Program-made: the position numbers and the translations under genes
Shown here: positions 35,247 to 45,264 of the stretch, piece by piece
How positions within the stretch are numbered: position 1 is the first letter of the stretch
Layout: every line of letters starts with the position of its first letter
Notes under the pieces: model-generated
Databases searched by the model: none
The model's input: only the letters and a program-made list of their open reading frames with translations
What the model was told of the DNA's origin: nothing
Assembly: GCF_904846625.1 (NCBI RefSeq)
Contig: NZ_CAJHBL010000002.1
Coordinates: 186,001 to 250,000, forward strand
Length of the DNA stretch: 64,000 nucleotides
DNA from: Psychrobacter sp. JCM 18900
GTDB taxonomy: Bacteria; Pseudomonadota; Gammaproteobacteria; Pseudomonadales; Moraxellaceae
Reading direction: 5' to 3'

Positions 35247-36737
35247 TTAAGAATTATCCTTTTGGGTATCTAGAGATTGGAAAGGTATCTCCATTTTATA
35301 CTGCACATCACGTAACGCCGTACGTAGTCCCTCTAGTATTGTCGGATGATAAAAAGGGGTGTCGAGCATATCTTTGATGCTCAAATCATTGGTAATCGCT
35401 GTAGCAAGTATATGACCGATATATTCAGCATCAGGACCGACCATACTGGCGCCTAAAATTCTGTCTGTCTTTTTGCAGCCATAGATATGTAGCAATCCGC
35501 AATTGACACCCATCACACGGCTACGTCCTTGATTATCAAAGCTCACACTACCGATAACAAATTCGAGTTCTGAATCTTTTTGAATCTCTGGTAGCGACAT
35601 ACCAACATTGACGATTTGCGGTGAGCAAAATACGATAGAAAACGGCGTTGCAGGTGGACGAATATAGGCTGCTTCTGTGTTTTCGCAGACCATACTGCCC
35701 GCACTATAGCCTTCATCGCTGGCCACGTGCAGTAACGGAATATTAGCATTGGCATCACCAACGATATAGACGTTTAAGTCACCAATCTGACCTGTTTTTT
35801 TACTCAAGTTTTTTGGGCGGTTCTTATCGTCTAGCTCGACACCTAAGTTTTCAACACCTAGCTGCTTAATATTGTTGCGACGACCAGTAGCAACTAATAC
35901 GTACTCGCCTTGCCATTGCTGAGACTCACCAGAGCTGTCTTCATACTCGATAAATGCATTTTTATTACCGTCATCTGCTGTTGTACCTACATCGGTAATT
36001 TCGCTGCCTAGATGCATGGTTAATTCATGACTTAAGCAATCCATGGCTTTATTATTAATATCATCGTCTTTTAGACCAGCCACTTGTTTGGCACGGTTTA
36101 GCAGCGTGACTTCTACACCCAAGCGTGTAAACGCTTGTGCAAGCTCTAGACCAATAGCACCAGCACCGACGACAGCCATAGTCTTTGGCAAATCTTCAAG
36201 CTCAAAGACACTATCAGACGTTAGCATGGTATCACCAAGCTTGTCCGCCCATCCATCAGGAATAAATGGCGAGCTACCGGTGGCGACAATGATTTGCTCA
36301 GCAGCAATTAGCTCATCATTGACCTCGATTAGCCCTTGCTCATTAATACGAGCACGACCGTCGATTTTCTTATGATCAGGCCAGCTGTCTACTTGCTTTT
36401 TAATATAGCTGGCAAAATGACTGCGTTCGTCACGCACACGCTCCATGACTCGTTTGCCATCAATTTGCGCGGTCGCATGAATACCAAACTCAGCAGAATG
36501 GTTGGCATCATGTGCGCGATCAGCAGCTGTAATTAACAGCTTACTAGGCATACAGCCGACCGCAATACAGGTCGTGGTCCAAAACCCTTCATTAATAATG
36601 ACTACGTCATCTTTGATTTTACTCGCTTGGCGAAAAGCGTTTTGACCTGCGGTACCCGCGCCAATAATAGCGACAGATACTTTACGTGTGACTTCTTTCG
36701 GCGTATCGTCGGTGGTCGTGTCAGATTGTTTATTCAT
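35247..36737 (-). CDS. Dihydrolipoamide dehydrogenase-like flavoprotein
   Basis: 496-aa FAD/NAD(P) disulfide oxidoreductase (COG1249). FAD site VAIIGAGTAGQNAFRQA, redox disulfide CIAVGCMPSK, second nucleotide site MAVVGAGAIGLELAQAF, and the C-terminal His/Glu dyad FYHPTILEG. The motif CIAVGC differs from the CVNVGC of typical E3 subunits, and no 2-oxoacid dehydrogenase genes are adjacent, so the electron partner is uncertain. A TTG at 36758 is in frame, but ATG 36737 (MNKQSD) with AGAG upstream is favoured. Confidence 0.83.
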   Translation of the reverse strand: MNKQSDTTTDDTPKEVTRKVSVAIIGAGTAGQNAFRQASKIKDDVVIINEGFWTTTCIAVGCMPSKLLITAADRAHDANHSAEFGIHATAQIDGKRVMERVRDERSHFASYIKKQVDSWPDHKKIDGRARINEQGLIEVNDELIAAEQIIVATGSSPFIPDGWADKLGDTMLTSDSVFELEDLPKTMAVVGAGAIGLELAQAFTRLGVEVTLLNRAKQVAGLKDDDINNKAMDCLSHELTMHLGSEITDVGTTADDGNKNAFIEYEDSSGESQQWQGEYVLVATGRRNNIKQLGVENLGVELDDKNRPKNLSKKTGQIGDLNVYIVGDANANIPLLHVASDEGYSAGSMVCENTEAAYIRPPATPFSIVFCSPQIVNVGMSLPEIQKDSELEFVIGSVSFDNQGRSRVMGVNCGLLHIYGCKKTDRILGASMVGPDAEYIGHILATAITNDLSIKDMLDTPFYHPTILEGLRTALRDVQYKMEIPFQSLDTQKDNS

Positions 36738-36881
36738 ATTATTCTCTAATAGGGGCAAAGTTATATTCAGTAATAGACTGAATGCTTGGCTTATATTTGC
36801 TATTCGGTTTTTATCGTTCTTATGATCAATACTGATTTAACTACAACATCAATAATACTGACTTAATTACAAAACCAGTAA

Positions 36882-37379
36882 TTACGGCGCCAATATAGTC
36901 AGTAAGCGGCTGGTGTAGTCTTTGGCACGTAGGTTACGCTGGGCATGAGTCAGTTCACTGTTTTTATTGAATACAAATGCCGAACGTACAAGGCCTAGCG
37001 TAACTTTGCCATACATGTTTTTTTCTTTGATAACATCAAAATACTGGCATAGCTTTTCATCAGCGTCACTGATGAGAGGAATCTGTAAGTCATATTTGTC
37101 GATAAATTTTTCATGAGATTGAACACTGTCACGAGAGACGCCAATAATGTCGTAGCCCAATTCATCGAAGTCGTGAAGGTGCGAGGTAAACTCTGTTGCC
37201 TGTGTGGTGCAACCTGGCGTGTTGTCTTTGGGATAAAAATAGAGAATAAGGCCTTTATCAGTATTGGCGACCATTTCTTTTAAATTGATTTCATCATGAA
37301 TAAAGTTACCAGCAAGTTTGCGTACTATGGTTACTGGAAAATCAGGTAGGCGAATGGTTTCTGTTGTTGGCTTGGCCAT
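36882..37379 (-). CDS. bcp: Peroxiredoxin, Bcp/PrxQ type
   Basis: 165-aa thiol peroxidase reducing H2O2 and organic peroxides. Peroxidatic C57 is in KDNTPGCTTQAT. The usual second Cys five residues later is Thr62, so the classic alpha-2 resolving Cys is missing. C108 (EKLCQYF) is at the place of a third Cys in E. coli Bcp and may serve instead, or the protein may be 1-Cys. It lies 144 bp downstream of the bcp-unrelated queC-side genes on the same strand as the flavoprotein, with its own AAGGA site. Confidence 0.88.
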   Translation of the reverse strand: MAKPTTETIRLPDFPVTIVRKLAGNFIHDEINLKEMVANTDKGLILYFYPKDNTPGCTTQATEFTSHLHDFDELGYDIIGVSRDSVQSHEKFIDKYDLQIPLISDADEKLCQYFDVIKEKNMYGKVTLGLVRSAFVFNKNSELTHAQRNLRAKDYTSRLLTILAP

Positions 37380-37505
37380 TATAAAATCCTTATTAGTTTT
37401 AGTTATGTGTATTGGCTTAATGATGGTTCTATTTATAGTGTTCTTATTATAGGCAGATTAGTAGAAATAAATAATCAGTTTTACACTTTGCCCATTCATT
37501 GGCAA

Positions 37506-37535
37506 CAAAAAAGACTGGCAATGGCCAGTCTTTTG
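37506..37535 (-). terminator. Terminator after the small secreted protein gene
   Basis: AAAGACTGGC (37510-37519) pairs with GCCAGTCTTT (37524-37533); a T-run follows on minus. Confidence 0.82.
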
Positions 37536-37554
37536 TATATCGAACGATTAGAGG

Positions 37555-37884
37555 TTACGCAGGTTTTTGTGGCTTCTTCAAATCCAAGCCAACGGTGCAC
37601 TGCTGCAAATCTTTTTGCATCGCTTTCACATATGGCAGATTAGAAGGGTCTTTCTTATCTTGCGCGTAGCTTTCGATTTCCCACATTTGACCGATAGTCA
37701 TGTTGCTGCGCACGCCAATAGTACAGTTACATAGTTTGGTTGCGTTGCTTTTGTCAGCGACTTTGTATTTGACTGCGCCATTGACACATGAATTAATATT
37801 GTCTTGCTTAATGTCAGCAGCGTTGGCTTGTGGCATGGCAAACAGGGCCGCTAAGGCTAGGGGTAGTACTGGCAACAACTTCAT
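37555..37884 (-). CDS. Small secreted protein with four cysteines, function unknown
   Basis: 109-aa. A standard signal peptide (1-22, cleavage after ANA) predicts a periplasmic product of about 87 residues. Cysteines are C33, C52, C54 (CNC) and C96, probably two disulfides. I do not recognise a family. It has good gene features: signal peptide, terminator and coding character. The neighbours (peroxiredoxin, queC) say nothing clear about its role. Confidence 0.7.
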   Translation of the reverse strand: MKLLPVLPLALAALFAMPQANAADIKQDNINSCVNGAVKYKVADKSNATKLCNCTIGVRSNMTIGQMWEIESYAQDKKDPSNLPYVKAMQKDLQQCTVGLDLKKPQKPA

Positions 37885-38228
37885 AAATTTCCTCTTACGG
37901 GTAGCGTCAATTTTTTATCTTTTGCTCAATGCAAAGTCAACTCATCAATATATGAGTGACCGATATCGTCAGTTACATCTTTCGATAAATATAATCGTTC
38001 ATACGATAGCAAGTATGTCGATTAGAATACAAGAACGACGTGCTGTGTTAATGCAAGCGAATGTTGCGCGAATGTTGATGCATATAATCATACCACGCAA
38101 CATTTAGCGTTAATACATAGTCGGCCTTATATGATTTGGGTACAAGGGAGATAAGTAGACGTACTGCAAGTAGTGGACTAAGCACGCCTTATACCGTATA
38201 TAACTGATATAGGACTGACTAAAATTAA
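37885..38228. other. Intergenic region between secreted-protein gene and queC
   Basis: 344 bp; I see no gene, RNA or convincing terminator in it. Confidence 0.4.
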
Positions 38229-39005
38229 TTAAGACTGATAATGAGTAGGGTCAGTGACGCCAGCTTGGGCGAAGCCCTGACGACGTAATGCACAGCTATC
38301 ACAAACACCGCAAGCAAGACCATTGGCATCTGCGCGATAACAAGAAATCGTCTGGCCGTAATCGACACCTAGTGACAGACCAAGCTCGATAGTCTGTGCC
38401 TTTGACAATTGCTGCAATGGCGTTTGAATCGATAAGCGATGACCAGTAACGCCTGCTTTTGTCGCAAGGTTGGCCATATGTTCAAAGGCAGCTATATACT
38501 CTGGGCGACAATCAGGATAGCCAGAATAGTCAACTGAGCTGACACCGATGACGATATGGTTGGCATCAGCGACTTCGGCGACTGCTAACGCGTATGATAA
38601 GAATATTGTGTTGCGCGCAGGCACGTAGGTATTAGGAATAGCGTCGTTATCAATCTCATCGCGCTTTTTGCTAGGGAATTTATCCGAATCACCGTCTGGC
38701 ACAATCATGCTGTGATCTGTTAGTGATGAACCACCCAGTTGTGCGATATCAATATCGATGATTCTATGATTGACACCTGCTGTCTCAGCGATGGTCTTTG
38801 CGGCCACAAGTTCACTATTATGACGCTGACCATAGTTAAAGCTGACTGCTGTCACTGATGCATAGCGCGCTTTTGCCCAATATAAGCAAGTCACCGAATC
38901 GAGACCGCCTGATAAAAGGACAACCGCATTTTGGCTTTTGGTAAGAGCAGCTAAATCAGCATCTGATACTTGATTGGGGGTGTCTTGCAAAGTAACGTTA
39001 GTCAT
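38229..39005 (-). CDS. queC: 7-cyano-7-deazaguanine synthase
   Basis: 258-aa ATP-dependent enzyme making preQ0 from 7-carboxy-7-deazaguanine in queuosine synthesis. The PP-loop SGGLDS is at 32-37, [17 protein letters not shown] is conserved, and a zinc site lies near the C terminus ([17 protein letters not shown]). An extended N terminus of about 25 residues precedes the PP-loop. It is divergent from ttcA, another PP-loop tRNA-modification enzyme; no other que genes are in the window. Confidence 0.95.
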   Translation of the reverse strand: MTNVTLQDTPNQVSDADLAALTKSQNAVVLLSGGLDSVTCLYWAKARYASVTAVSFNYGQRHNSELVAAKTIAETAGVNHRIIDIDIAQLGGSSLTDHSMIVPDGDSDKFPSKKRDEIDNDAIPNTYVPARNTIFLSYALAVAEVADANHIVIGVSSVDYSGYPDCRPEYIAAFEHMANLATKAGVTGHRLSIQTPLQQLSKAQTIELGLSLGVDYGQTISCYRADANGLACGVCDSCALRRQGFAQAGVTDPTHYQS

Positions 39006-39176
39006 AGTGATATCTATTATTGGTTTACGAAAACGGCTATTTTAGCAAAAATACGTCTACTACAGAACCACGAAGCGACCAATCACCCGTCACTAAGCTG
39101 CCAAAGCAAATTTAAACAGCATCGTAATAAAATAAAGTAGGTATTACTGTCATCTTTTCAATCTGTTAGCAATATT

Positions 39177-39185
39177 TGTTATAAT
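39177..39185 (+). promoter_or_regulatory. Extended -10 promoter for ttcA
   Basis: TG-T-TATAAT (TATAAT 39180-39185) is a perfect extended -10 element. The -35 is weak (TTCAAT). It leaves a leader of about 100 nt before the ATG at 39293. Confidence 0.5.
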
Positions 39186-39292
39186 CGCAGCTTTTAAAGT
39201 ATCAGTCACATGACATCGGTGATAATGCTTTAAAAGCTTTATCGCAAATCGCTTTATAGTAAAATCACCCTTATAAAGATATTGAGTAACTT

Positions 39293-40462
39293 ATGACCGC
39301 AGCAACCTTATTTACGCCAAATATTCCTTCTCAAGCTGATGACGTATCGGATGCAACGAGCTTTGATAGTCAGGCTTTGGACACCGATACTGATAATAGA
39401 GAGTACGATGACGTCTCTGAAGATGGCAATGATGAGGACATGATTGACGAGCAGTGTGCCGATGCGCAAGCACCTACTGAATCAGCGTACTTTCGTAAAC
39501 TACAAAAGAAGCTGCGTCGCCAAGTTTCTTGGGCAATCCGCGATTTTAATATGATTGAAGATGGCGATGTGGTGATGGTCTGTGTTTCGGGTGGTAAAGA
39601 CAGTTATACCTTACTCGATATTTTATTGCTGCTAAAACGCATTGCGCCGATTCATTTTGATATCGTCGCGGTCAATCTCAACCAAAAGCAGCCAGGCTAT
39701 CCAGAAGATATTTTACCTGCGTATCTAAACGAGCAGGGCATCGCCCACTATATTTTAGAAAAAGACACGTATAGCATCGTCAAAAGCGTAGTGCCAGAAG
39801 GCAAGACTTACTGCTCTGCGTGCTCACGTCTGCGCCGCGGTTCATTATATGGCTTTGCCAAACAAATTGGCGCGACTAAGATTGCCCTTGGCCATCATCG
39901 TGACGATATGCTGGCGACCTTCTTTTTGAACTTATTCCATGGTGGTGCGCTCAAATCCATGCCGCCCAAACTGCTGAGCGATGACAAGCAAAATATGCTG
40001 ATTCGCCCATTGGCTTATGTCGAAGAAAAAGACATCATCGAATATGCCAAATTAAAGGAATTTCCAATCATTCCTTGTAACCTATGTGGCAGTCAAACCA
40101 ATCTACAGCGTGCCATCATCAACGATATGCTGCGTGAATGGGATGACGCTCACCCGCAGCGTCTGGCTTCTATCTTTAAGGCAATGCAAAACGTAGCGCC
40201 ATCACAGTTAGCTGATCGTGAATTGTTTGATTTTGAAACACTCAGTCTTGATCGTGATAATGATGAGCGTTTATTTGAAGGCGACAATATTCAAGCTGGG
40301 CAGATGGATAGTTTGGCTGAGATTGGTTTACCTGTATCGCCAAGGACGCAAACGTTCAATCCTAAGTTTGCTAGTGACAAGCCTTATTCGACAGAGACGG
40401 ATAAAGCCGCGCAAAACGAGCGTAAAGCACAGAAAATTCCAACGATTAATCCTGTGATTTAG
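39293..40462 (+). CDS. ttcA: tRNA 2-thiocytidine(32) synthetase
   Basis: 389-aa Fe-S dependent enzyme that thiolates C32 of certain tRNAs. PP-loop SGGKDS is at 99-104, with cluster cysteines in [10 protein letters not shown] and [13 protein letters not shown]. It is about 75 residues longer than E. coli TtcA, owing to an acidic, probably disordered N-terminal tail (residues 1-62) and a polar C-terminal tail after the FDFETL region. Expressed alone, followed by a terminator. Confidence 0.93.
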   Translation: MTAATLFTPNIPSQADDVSDATSFDSQALDTDTDNREYDDVSEDGNDEDMIDEQCADAQAPTESAYFRKLQKKLRRQVSWAIRDFNMIEDGDVVMVCVSGGKDSYTLLDILLLLKRIAPIHFDIVAVNLNQKQPGYPEDILPAYLNEQGIAHYILEKDTYSIVKSVVPEGKTYCSACSRLRRGSLYGFAKQIGATKIALGHHRDDMLATFFLNLFHGGALKSMPPKLLSDDKQNMLIRPLAYVEEKDIIEYAKLKEFPIIPCNLCGSQTNLQRAIINDMLREWDDAHPQRLASIFKAMQNVAPSQLADRELFDFETLSLDRDNDERLFEGDNIQAGQMDSLAEIGLPVSPRTQTFNPKFASDKPYSTETDKAAQNERKAQKIPTINPVI

Positions 40463-40495
40463 TAATTGAAAAATTAGTACGATATTAAATAGCTC

Positions 40496-40536
40496 AAAAA
40501 AAACCAGCCGATCTCTGACGAGTGGCTGGTTTTTTT
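40496..40536 (+). terminator. Terminator between ttcA and fixH-like gene
   Basis: AACCAGCC (40502-40509) pairs with GGCTGGTT (40524-40531); A8 and T7 flank it, giving a bidirectional form. Confidence 0.88.
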
Positions 40537-40559
40537 ATGTCTGGATGCTACTAACAGCA

Positions 40560-41141
40560 TTAACTTTTAGCGAAAACTGGTAGCGGGTCAAAGCTGACCT
40601 TTGAACGAGGCAGTTTTGCGACATCTTGCATACGCCAATCATCTTTACCGTCGTTGCTAACCTGTAGGTAATACTTGGCTTTTACAGGATCGATATCGAC
40701 TTGTGCGCTGTATTTATTGCCCTCAACATGCTTAAGGACAACGTCGCGGTCTTTTTTGATATCCGTTGCATGAGAAATAGAAAGCTCTAACGTATCAGGA
40801 TAGGTAAGGGGAGTACCATTTAACAGCTTGCCTGACTGGACGCTTTGCTCAGGGTAGTTAAGATAAAACACAATATCGCCATTTTCTGCAAACTGCATTT
40901 GTCCATGCAAGTCTAAGTCATACGTGAGCTTGTCACGAGACACATCGTGATAGAGCGTTTTGCCATCCATATACCAGTCGTCACGTACCACGCTATCACG
41001 GATCTGGTAAGAGTAATAAACAAACCAGATACAAGCGATCACGACCGCAGCAGGCATGCCAATCACAAAGATAACGACCATGTAATTTTTATACCATGGC
41101 TGTTTATCTTGATGTTTAAAGTTCGGTGCTGGAGTAGACAT
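40560..41141 (-). CDS. FixH-like protein
   Basis: 193-aa protein with one N-terminal helix (about 22-43) and a large extracytoplasmic beta-rich domain, ending in VSFDPLPVF. FixH proteins work with CcoG and the CcoI pump in cbb3 oxidase assembly. This gene follows ccoG on the same strand after 214 bp. The frame opens upstream (41186), but ATG 41141 (MSTPAPNF) has AGGT close by and fits homologues. No ccoI or ccoS is in the window. Confidence 0.8.
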   Translation of the reverse strand: MSTPAPNFKHQDKQPWYKNYMVVIFVIGMPAAVVIACIWFVYYSYQIRDSVVRDDWYMDGKTLYHDVSRDKLTYDLDLHGQMQFAENGDIVFYLNYPEQSVQSGKLLNGTPLTYPDTLELSISHATDIKKDRDVVLKHVEGNKYSAQVDIDPVKAKYYLQVSNDGKDDWRMQDVAKLPRSKVSFDPLPVFAKS

Positions 41142-41355
41142 AAAATACCTATGCATCAGATACGCATTCAATAGATAGCTGTTCATTAGACATCTACAAA
41201 TGGTATCAACGGATAATTTGGCGGCTAAGCGCTACCAGTTTAATGGTAAAACATTTATTCGATAGTCTTTAGCTAGAATAGTCATTTAACTACTTGCCCT
41301 AACTACAGACGACCGAATGATATACATGAAATTAAACAATAGGTCTGCTAATCAT

Positions 41356-42765
41356 TTACTGACCTTGGGTTGTAAAGATATTTTGCTTACTTACCTTGTA
41401 CTTACCATTTTCGCTGCTCACATTTAGCGTGACAGGCGTTTGGCCAAACTCTATCACATCAGGATCACCATAAATACTGACTGGCATATCAAAGCTTTCG
41501 CCCGCTTCTAATGGTACATCATTAAAGCGTAGCTCTAAGCTCAGCCCTTTTTGCGGTGCAAGCGTTATCGTATAGGTATGAGCATCCTGTGTCTTATTGG
41601 TTAGCTTGACGATATAGCTGTTTTCGATCATGCCTTGATTGTTGATAGACGATAACTGATTGCGGTCACGGCGGATATCAATTTCCAAGGGCACGCGATC
41701 GGTTAACGCATATATCACACCGCCACATAGTACGGCTAATAATGTCAAATAAGCAAATAGTCGTGGGCGCAGTACGCGGCTTGGCTCTTTTTCTGCCAGC
41801 TGACGTTCGGTCGTATAACGAATCAGGCCACGCGGATAGCCGACCTTGTCCATCACTTCGTTACAGGCATCGATACAAGCCGCACACTGAATACAGGCAA
41901 CTTGCAGACCATCACGAATATCGATACCAGTAGGGCAGACCTGCACACACATGGTACATTCAATGCAGTCGCCTAAGTGCTCTGGATTTGTGCCTTTTTT
42001 ACGAGCGCCGCGCGGCTCACCGCGTTCATAGTCATAAGATACGATCAATGTGTCTTTATCAAACATCACACTCTGAAAGCGGCCATAAGGACAAATCTGT
42101 ACACACATCTGCTCACGCATGTAGCCTGCATTGGCATAAGTAGCAAAGGTAAAGATAAACATTGAGACCCATACCCACGTTGGCCAATCAGGGAACGGAA
42201 TCATTCCTATTGACTGCCAGCTATGATATAGAGAGTCTGTTCCCGCCACATAACTAACAAAGGTCGCTGCTGTAATCACAGAAAGCAAGAACCAAATTGA
42301 ATACACAACCGTGCGTTTGAATACTTTGCTCGCACTTAATGGCGCTTTATCAAACTTGATGCGTTTATTACGATCGCCAATCACCCATTTTTCAACATAT
42401 TGGTATAGATGGGTCCATATCGTTTGAGGACAGGCGTAACCACACCAAACGCGTCCTGCATATACCGTCACCATAAACAGCGTAAACGCTGCAATAATGG
42501 CAAATGCAGCAATAAAATAAAAATCTTGCGTCAAAAACGTCATGCCAAAAATATAGTAATGCTGCGATGGCACATCAAACCATATCGCTTGTCTATCATT
42601 ATAGCGCAGCCATGGCAAAAGTAAAAAAGCCGCCAAAAGAGCATACATCGTGATGACACGAATATTTTGATAAAAACCTGTGACAAACCTTGGGTGTACA
42701 CGATGCTTGGTTGCATCAAGATCGACTTGTTGTACAGGAATTTTATTGGATTGTTGTGCTGACAT
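41356..42765 (-). CDS. ccoG: Cytochrome c oxidase accessory protein CcoG
   Basis: 469-aa membrane Fe-S protein needed for cbb3 oxidase copper/heme assembly. Helices lie at about 35-55, 82-105, 155-175 and 195-215. Two 4Fe-4S ferredoxin motifs follow (CIECTMCVQVCP and CIQCAACIDAC), plus CGYACPQTIW and CVQICPYGRFQS earlier. The C-terminal part after one more helix is an Ig-like periplasmic domain (NKTQDAHTYTITL). It sits between ccoP and the fixH-like gene, 527 bp after ccoP. Confidence 0.94.
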   Translation of the reverse strand: MSAQQSNKIPVQQVDLDATKHRVHPRFVTGFYQNIRVITMYALLAAFLLLPWLRYNDRQAIWFDVPSQHYYIFGMTFLTQDFYFIAAFAIIAAFTLFMVTVYAGRVWCGYACPQTIWTHLYQYVEKWVIGDRNKRIKFDKAPLSASKVFKRTVVYSIWFLLSVITAATFVSYVAGTDSLYHSWQSIGMIPFPDWPTWVWVSMFIFTFATYANAGYMREQMCVQICPYGRFQSVMFDKDTLIVSYDYERGEPRGARKKGTNPEHLGDCIECTMCVQVCPTGIDIRDGLQVACIQCAACIDACNEVMDKVGYPRGLIRYTTERQLAEKEPSRVLRPRLFAYLTLLAVLCGGVIYALTDRVPLEIDIRRDRNQLSSINNQGMIENSYIVKLTNKTQDAHTYTITLAPQKGLSLELRFNDVPLEAGESFDMPVSIYGDPDVIEFGQTPVTLNVSSENGKYKVSKQNIFTTQGQ

Positions 42766-43292
42766 AAACGTGCCTCTTTAAAAAAAGAATCAGTCTGCTG
42801 GCATGATGAACAAACACCTCTAGCGTCGAGGTATATGAGTGTATGATGTTATCAATGTCAGTAAATAGCGGATAAAAAATTCGATAAAAAATCTTCTAAT
42901 CTGCTTACCAAATGATCGATTGTAAATATAGTCGGTTCAACATAATCTTGATACAAGCAAAGGGGAGCAAAGGTACTACAAATAGTAGACTAAACAAGCC
43001 TGTATCTAATTTATGTGAAGTTGACTATCGTGTTATGTGATTGAGTCAGAGCGATATAAAGCCATGACCAATAGACTATTTTAAAAAATAGCTATTCTAA
43101 CATTCTCCCTACTAATAATGGGGTGATAATCGTAAAAAGCAACGAATATATGAGAACGTTTTATAGTGTTTATAGCCGCTCATCATCGTCATTTCTAAAT
43201 GAAAATCAATACCACTATACGCAAAAGGGAGAACTGCAATAACAGTTCTCCCTTCATTAAATCTCGTCCATATTCAGTACAGTAACAACGTC
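42766..43292. other. Intergenic region between ccoP and ccoG
   Basis: 527 bp. Apart from the ccoP terminator (43221-43254) I see no gene and no clear FNR-type TTGAT-N4-ATCAA site. It probably holds a ccoG promoter. Confidence 0.4.
43221..43254 (-). terminator. ccoNOQP terminator
   Basis: A perfect 12-bp stem (43225-43236 with 43243-43254) followed on minus by TTTT, 38 bp past the ccoP stop. Confidence 0.82.
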
Positions 43293-44441
43293 TTAGTTAG
43301 CAGTTGCTTCTTCAGTTGCTACAGGCTGAGTAGCAGCAGTAACCGGTGCTGCTTCAGGTGATTTGCCTGTTTTATCTGATAGTGAGTAGATATAAGCAGC
43401 AAGTAGCATGATACGCTCATTACCTAGCTTAGTTTCCCACTGAGGCATAACGCCAGCACGGCCATAACGTAATGTATTACGTACAGTCTCACGCTCACCG
43501 CCATATAACCAGATATTGTCAGTCAAGTTCGGTGCACCTGCTGAAATCATACCTTTACCGCTTTCAGAGTGACAAAGTGCACACTGTTGCTTAAAGATCG
43601 CTTCGCCTTGATTAACCAAAGTTTGATCAAGTTCACCGTTACTCTTACTACCGTTGTTTGGAGATAGTGACAATACATATTCAGAAGCTGCACGTACACC
43701 GTCTTCGCCGATCTGATCACGCCAAGCAGGCATACCGCCAATACGACCATTGTGTAGCGTGGTCAGAATGTTGCTAGCTTCGCCGCCATATAACCAATCA
43801 TTATCTGTTAAGTTAGGGTAGCCTGTCGCACCTTTGGCGTTAGAGCCGTGACATACAGAACAGTTCTGTAAGAACAAGCGGCTACCAACTTTTAAAGCAT
43901 TTGGATTTTCAGACAGTTTTTCGACATAAGGAGCAAGTTCTGCAACTTTTTCGTCAATTTTAGTCTGTAGATCTGCTGGTGGGTTTTCGCTACGACGCAT
44001 GGTCGCTTGTAACTCATTCAACGACCCTAATGTCGCAGTCGCGCCTGCAGCATCTGCTTTTACCAAAATGCTTTTTTCAAAGTTATCAGTAAATACTTTG
44101 TTGTTGCTTTCAAGCTCACTGAACAACTCGTTTTTAGAGGTCCACGGTACAGTTTCACCGTCAACTTCTACGGTAGCGATACCTTTCCAATGTGCTGGGA
44201 ACATAGCTGGAAAGAATACCCAGTAAGCCACACCCCAAACGATTGAACCAAAAAATATCACCAACCACCATTTAGGAAGTGCTTTGTCGTATTCTCGGAT
44301 ACCATCGTATTCATGACCAGTGGTACCGTCTTCCTCAACGTCTGGTTTGTATTTTAGTACAAACAGCAGAACGCCAAGAATAAAAAGCCAGCAACCGAAA
44401 CTGATTAGCGTGATCCAAGAACTCCAAAAAAATGTCATCAT
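43293..44441 (-). CDS. ccoP: cbb3-type cytochrome c oxidase subunit III (diheme)
   Basis: 382-aa membrane-anchored diheme cytochrome c that passes electrons to the CcoN core. Two N-terminal helices (about 5-28 and 57-78) are followed by two CxxCH sites: CSVCHG (axial partner Met in GGMPAW) and CALCHS (Met in GVMPQW). The C-terminal tail is Ala/Thr-rich. Longer than average CcoP (~300) because of the inter-helix loop and a coiled region before the first heme. Its ATG overlaps the ccoQ stop by 4 nt. Confidence 0.95.
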   Translation of the reverse strand: MMTFFWSSWITLISFGCWLFILGVLLFVLKYKPDVEEDGTTGHEYDGIREYDKALPKWWLVIFFGSIVWGVAYWVFFPAMFPAHWKGIATVEVDGETVPWTSKNELFSELESNNKVFTDNFEKSILVKADAAGATATLGSLNELQATMRRSENPPADLQTKIDEKVAELAPYVEKLSENPNALKVGSRLFLQNCSVCHGSNAKGATGYPNLTDNDWLYGGEASNILTTLHNGRIGGMPAWRDQIGEDGVRAASEYVLSLSPNNGSKSNGELDQTLVNQGEAIFKQQCALCHSESGKGMISAGAPNLTDNIWLYGGERETVRNTLRYGRAGVMPQWETKLGNERIMLLAAYIYSLSDKTGKSPEAAPVTAATQPVATEEATAN

Positions 44442-44617
44442 TTATCCTTATTGCGCTGCTCTTCAGACAGAGATTTTATATCCTCGTCATCAAGCGCAAG
44501 TTGTGCATCTTCTTCGAAGCGTTTTTTGTTTTTTGGCGAATACGCCCACCATGCAACGCCTACGAAGGCAATAAAGGCAGAAACGGTCGCAATTGTTTGT
44601 AATTCACCAATACCCAT
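44438..44617 (-). CDS. ccoQ: cbb3 oxidase small subunit CcoQ/FixQ
   Basis: 59-aa protein read directly from the sequence: begins [20 protein letters not shown], one membrane helix (about 8-26), then WAYSPKNKKRFEEDA typical of CcoQ and an acidic tail ending EEQRNKDK. Its ATG overlaps the ccoO stop (TAATG) and its TGA overlaps the ccoP ATG, so the three genes are translationally coupled. It stabilises the complex. Confidence 0.9.
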   Translation of the reverse strand: MGIGELQTIATVSAFIAFVGVAWWAYSPKNKKRFEEDAQLALDDEDIKSLSEEQRNKDK

Positions 44618-45255
44618 TAGCGCTGTCCTTCCATTGCGGTACCTAACTGCTGTAGATAGGCGACCAAAGCGTCAAGCTCAGTAGCGCCAAGCACTGCATC
44701 TGGAGCGCCTTCAATGTCTTCTTCAGTATAAGGAACACCGAAGCGATCGCGGAATAGACGCATTTTAGCTTGAATGTTTTCGCCATCTACTTCGTTAGTC
44801 GCCAACCAAGGGAAACCTGGCATAACTGATTCAGGCACTAGCGAACGTGGATTGATCAAATGTTGCTTTTGCCAATCTTCAGAATAACGGCCACCAACAC
44901 GTGCTAAATCTGGTCCAGTACGTTTCGATCCCCATAAGAATGGATGATCCCACGTCGACTCAGCGGCACGTGAATATGGTCCATAACGTTCAACTTCTGC
45001 ACGTAATGGGCGAACCATTTGAGTATGACAAACGTGACATCCTTCACGGATATAAATATCACGACCTTCAAATTCAAGCGCTGTCCAAGGCTCCATAGCG
45101 GGAAGGGGAGCGTTCACCCCACCTTCTTCAGGACCCTTGTTGTCATAGATCAATGGCACGATTTCAACTAGCGTTGCAAAACTAATAGCAATCACGATAC
45201 CAATGACTAACAAGCCTGTATTTTTTTCAATAATTTCATGCGGTGTACCAGCCAT
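44617..45255 (-). CDS. ccoO: cbb3-type cytochrome c oxidase subunit II (monoheme)
   Basis: 212-aa membrane-anchored cytochrome c. One N-terminal helix (about 15-35), heme site [13 protein letters not shown], downstream [12 protein letters not shown], and the axial Met in [16 protein letters not shown] lies just before the ATG, 9 bp after ccoN. Part of the ccoNOQP operon. Confidence 0.96.
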   Translation of the reverse strand: MAGTPHEIIEKNTGLLVIGIVIAISFATLVEIVPLIYDNKGPEEGGVNAPLPAMEPWTALEFEGRDIYIREGCHVCHTQMVRPLRAEVERYGPYSRAAESTWDHPFLWGSKRTGPDLARVGGRYSEDWQKQHLINPRSLVPESVMPGFPWLATNEVDGENIQAKMRLFRDRFGVPYTEEDIEGAPDAVLGATELDALVAYLQQLGTAMEGQR

Positions 45256-45264
45256 GATCGCTCC

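Noticed and set aside
37700-38107. 135-aa frame on plus antisense to the secreted-protein gene
   Set aside because: Shadow of a convincing minus-strand gene with signal peptide.
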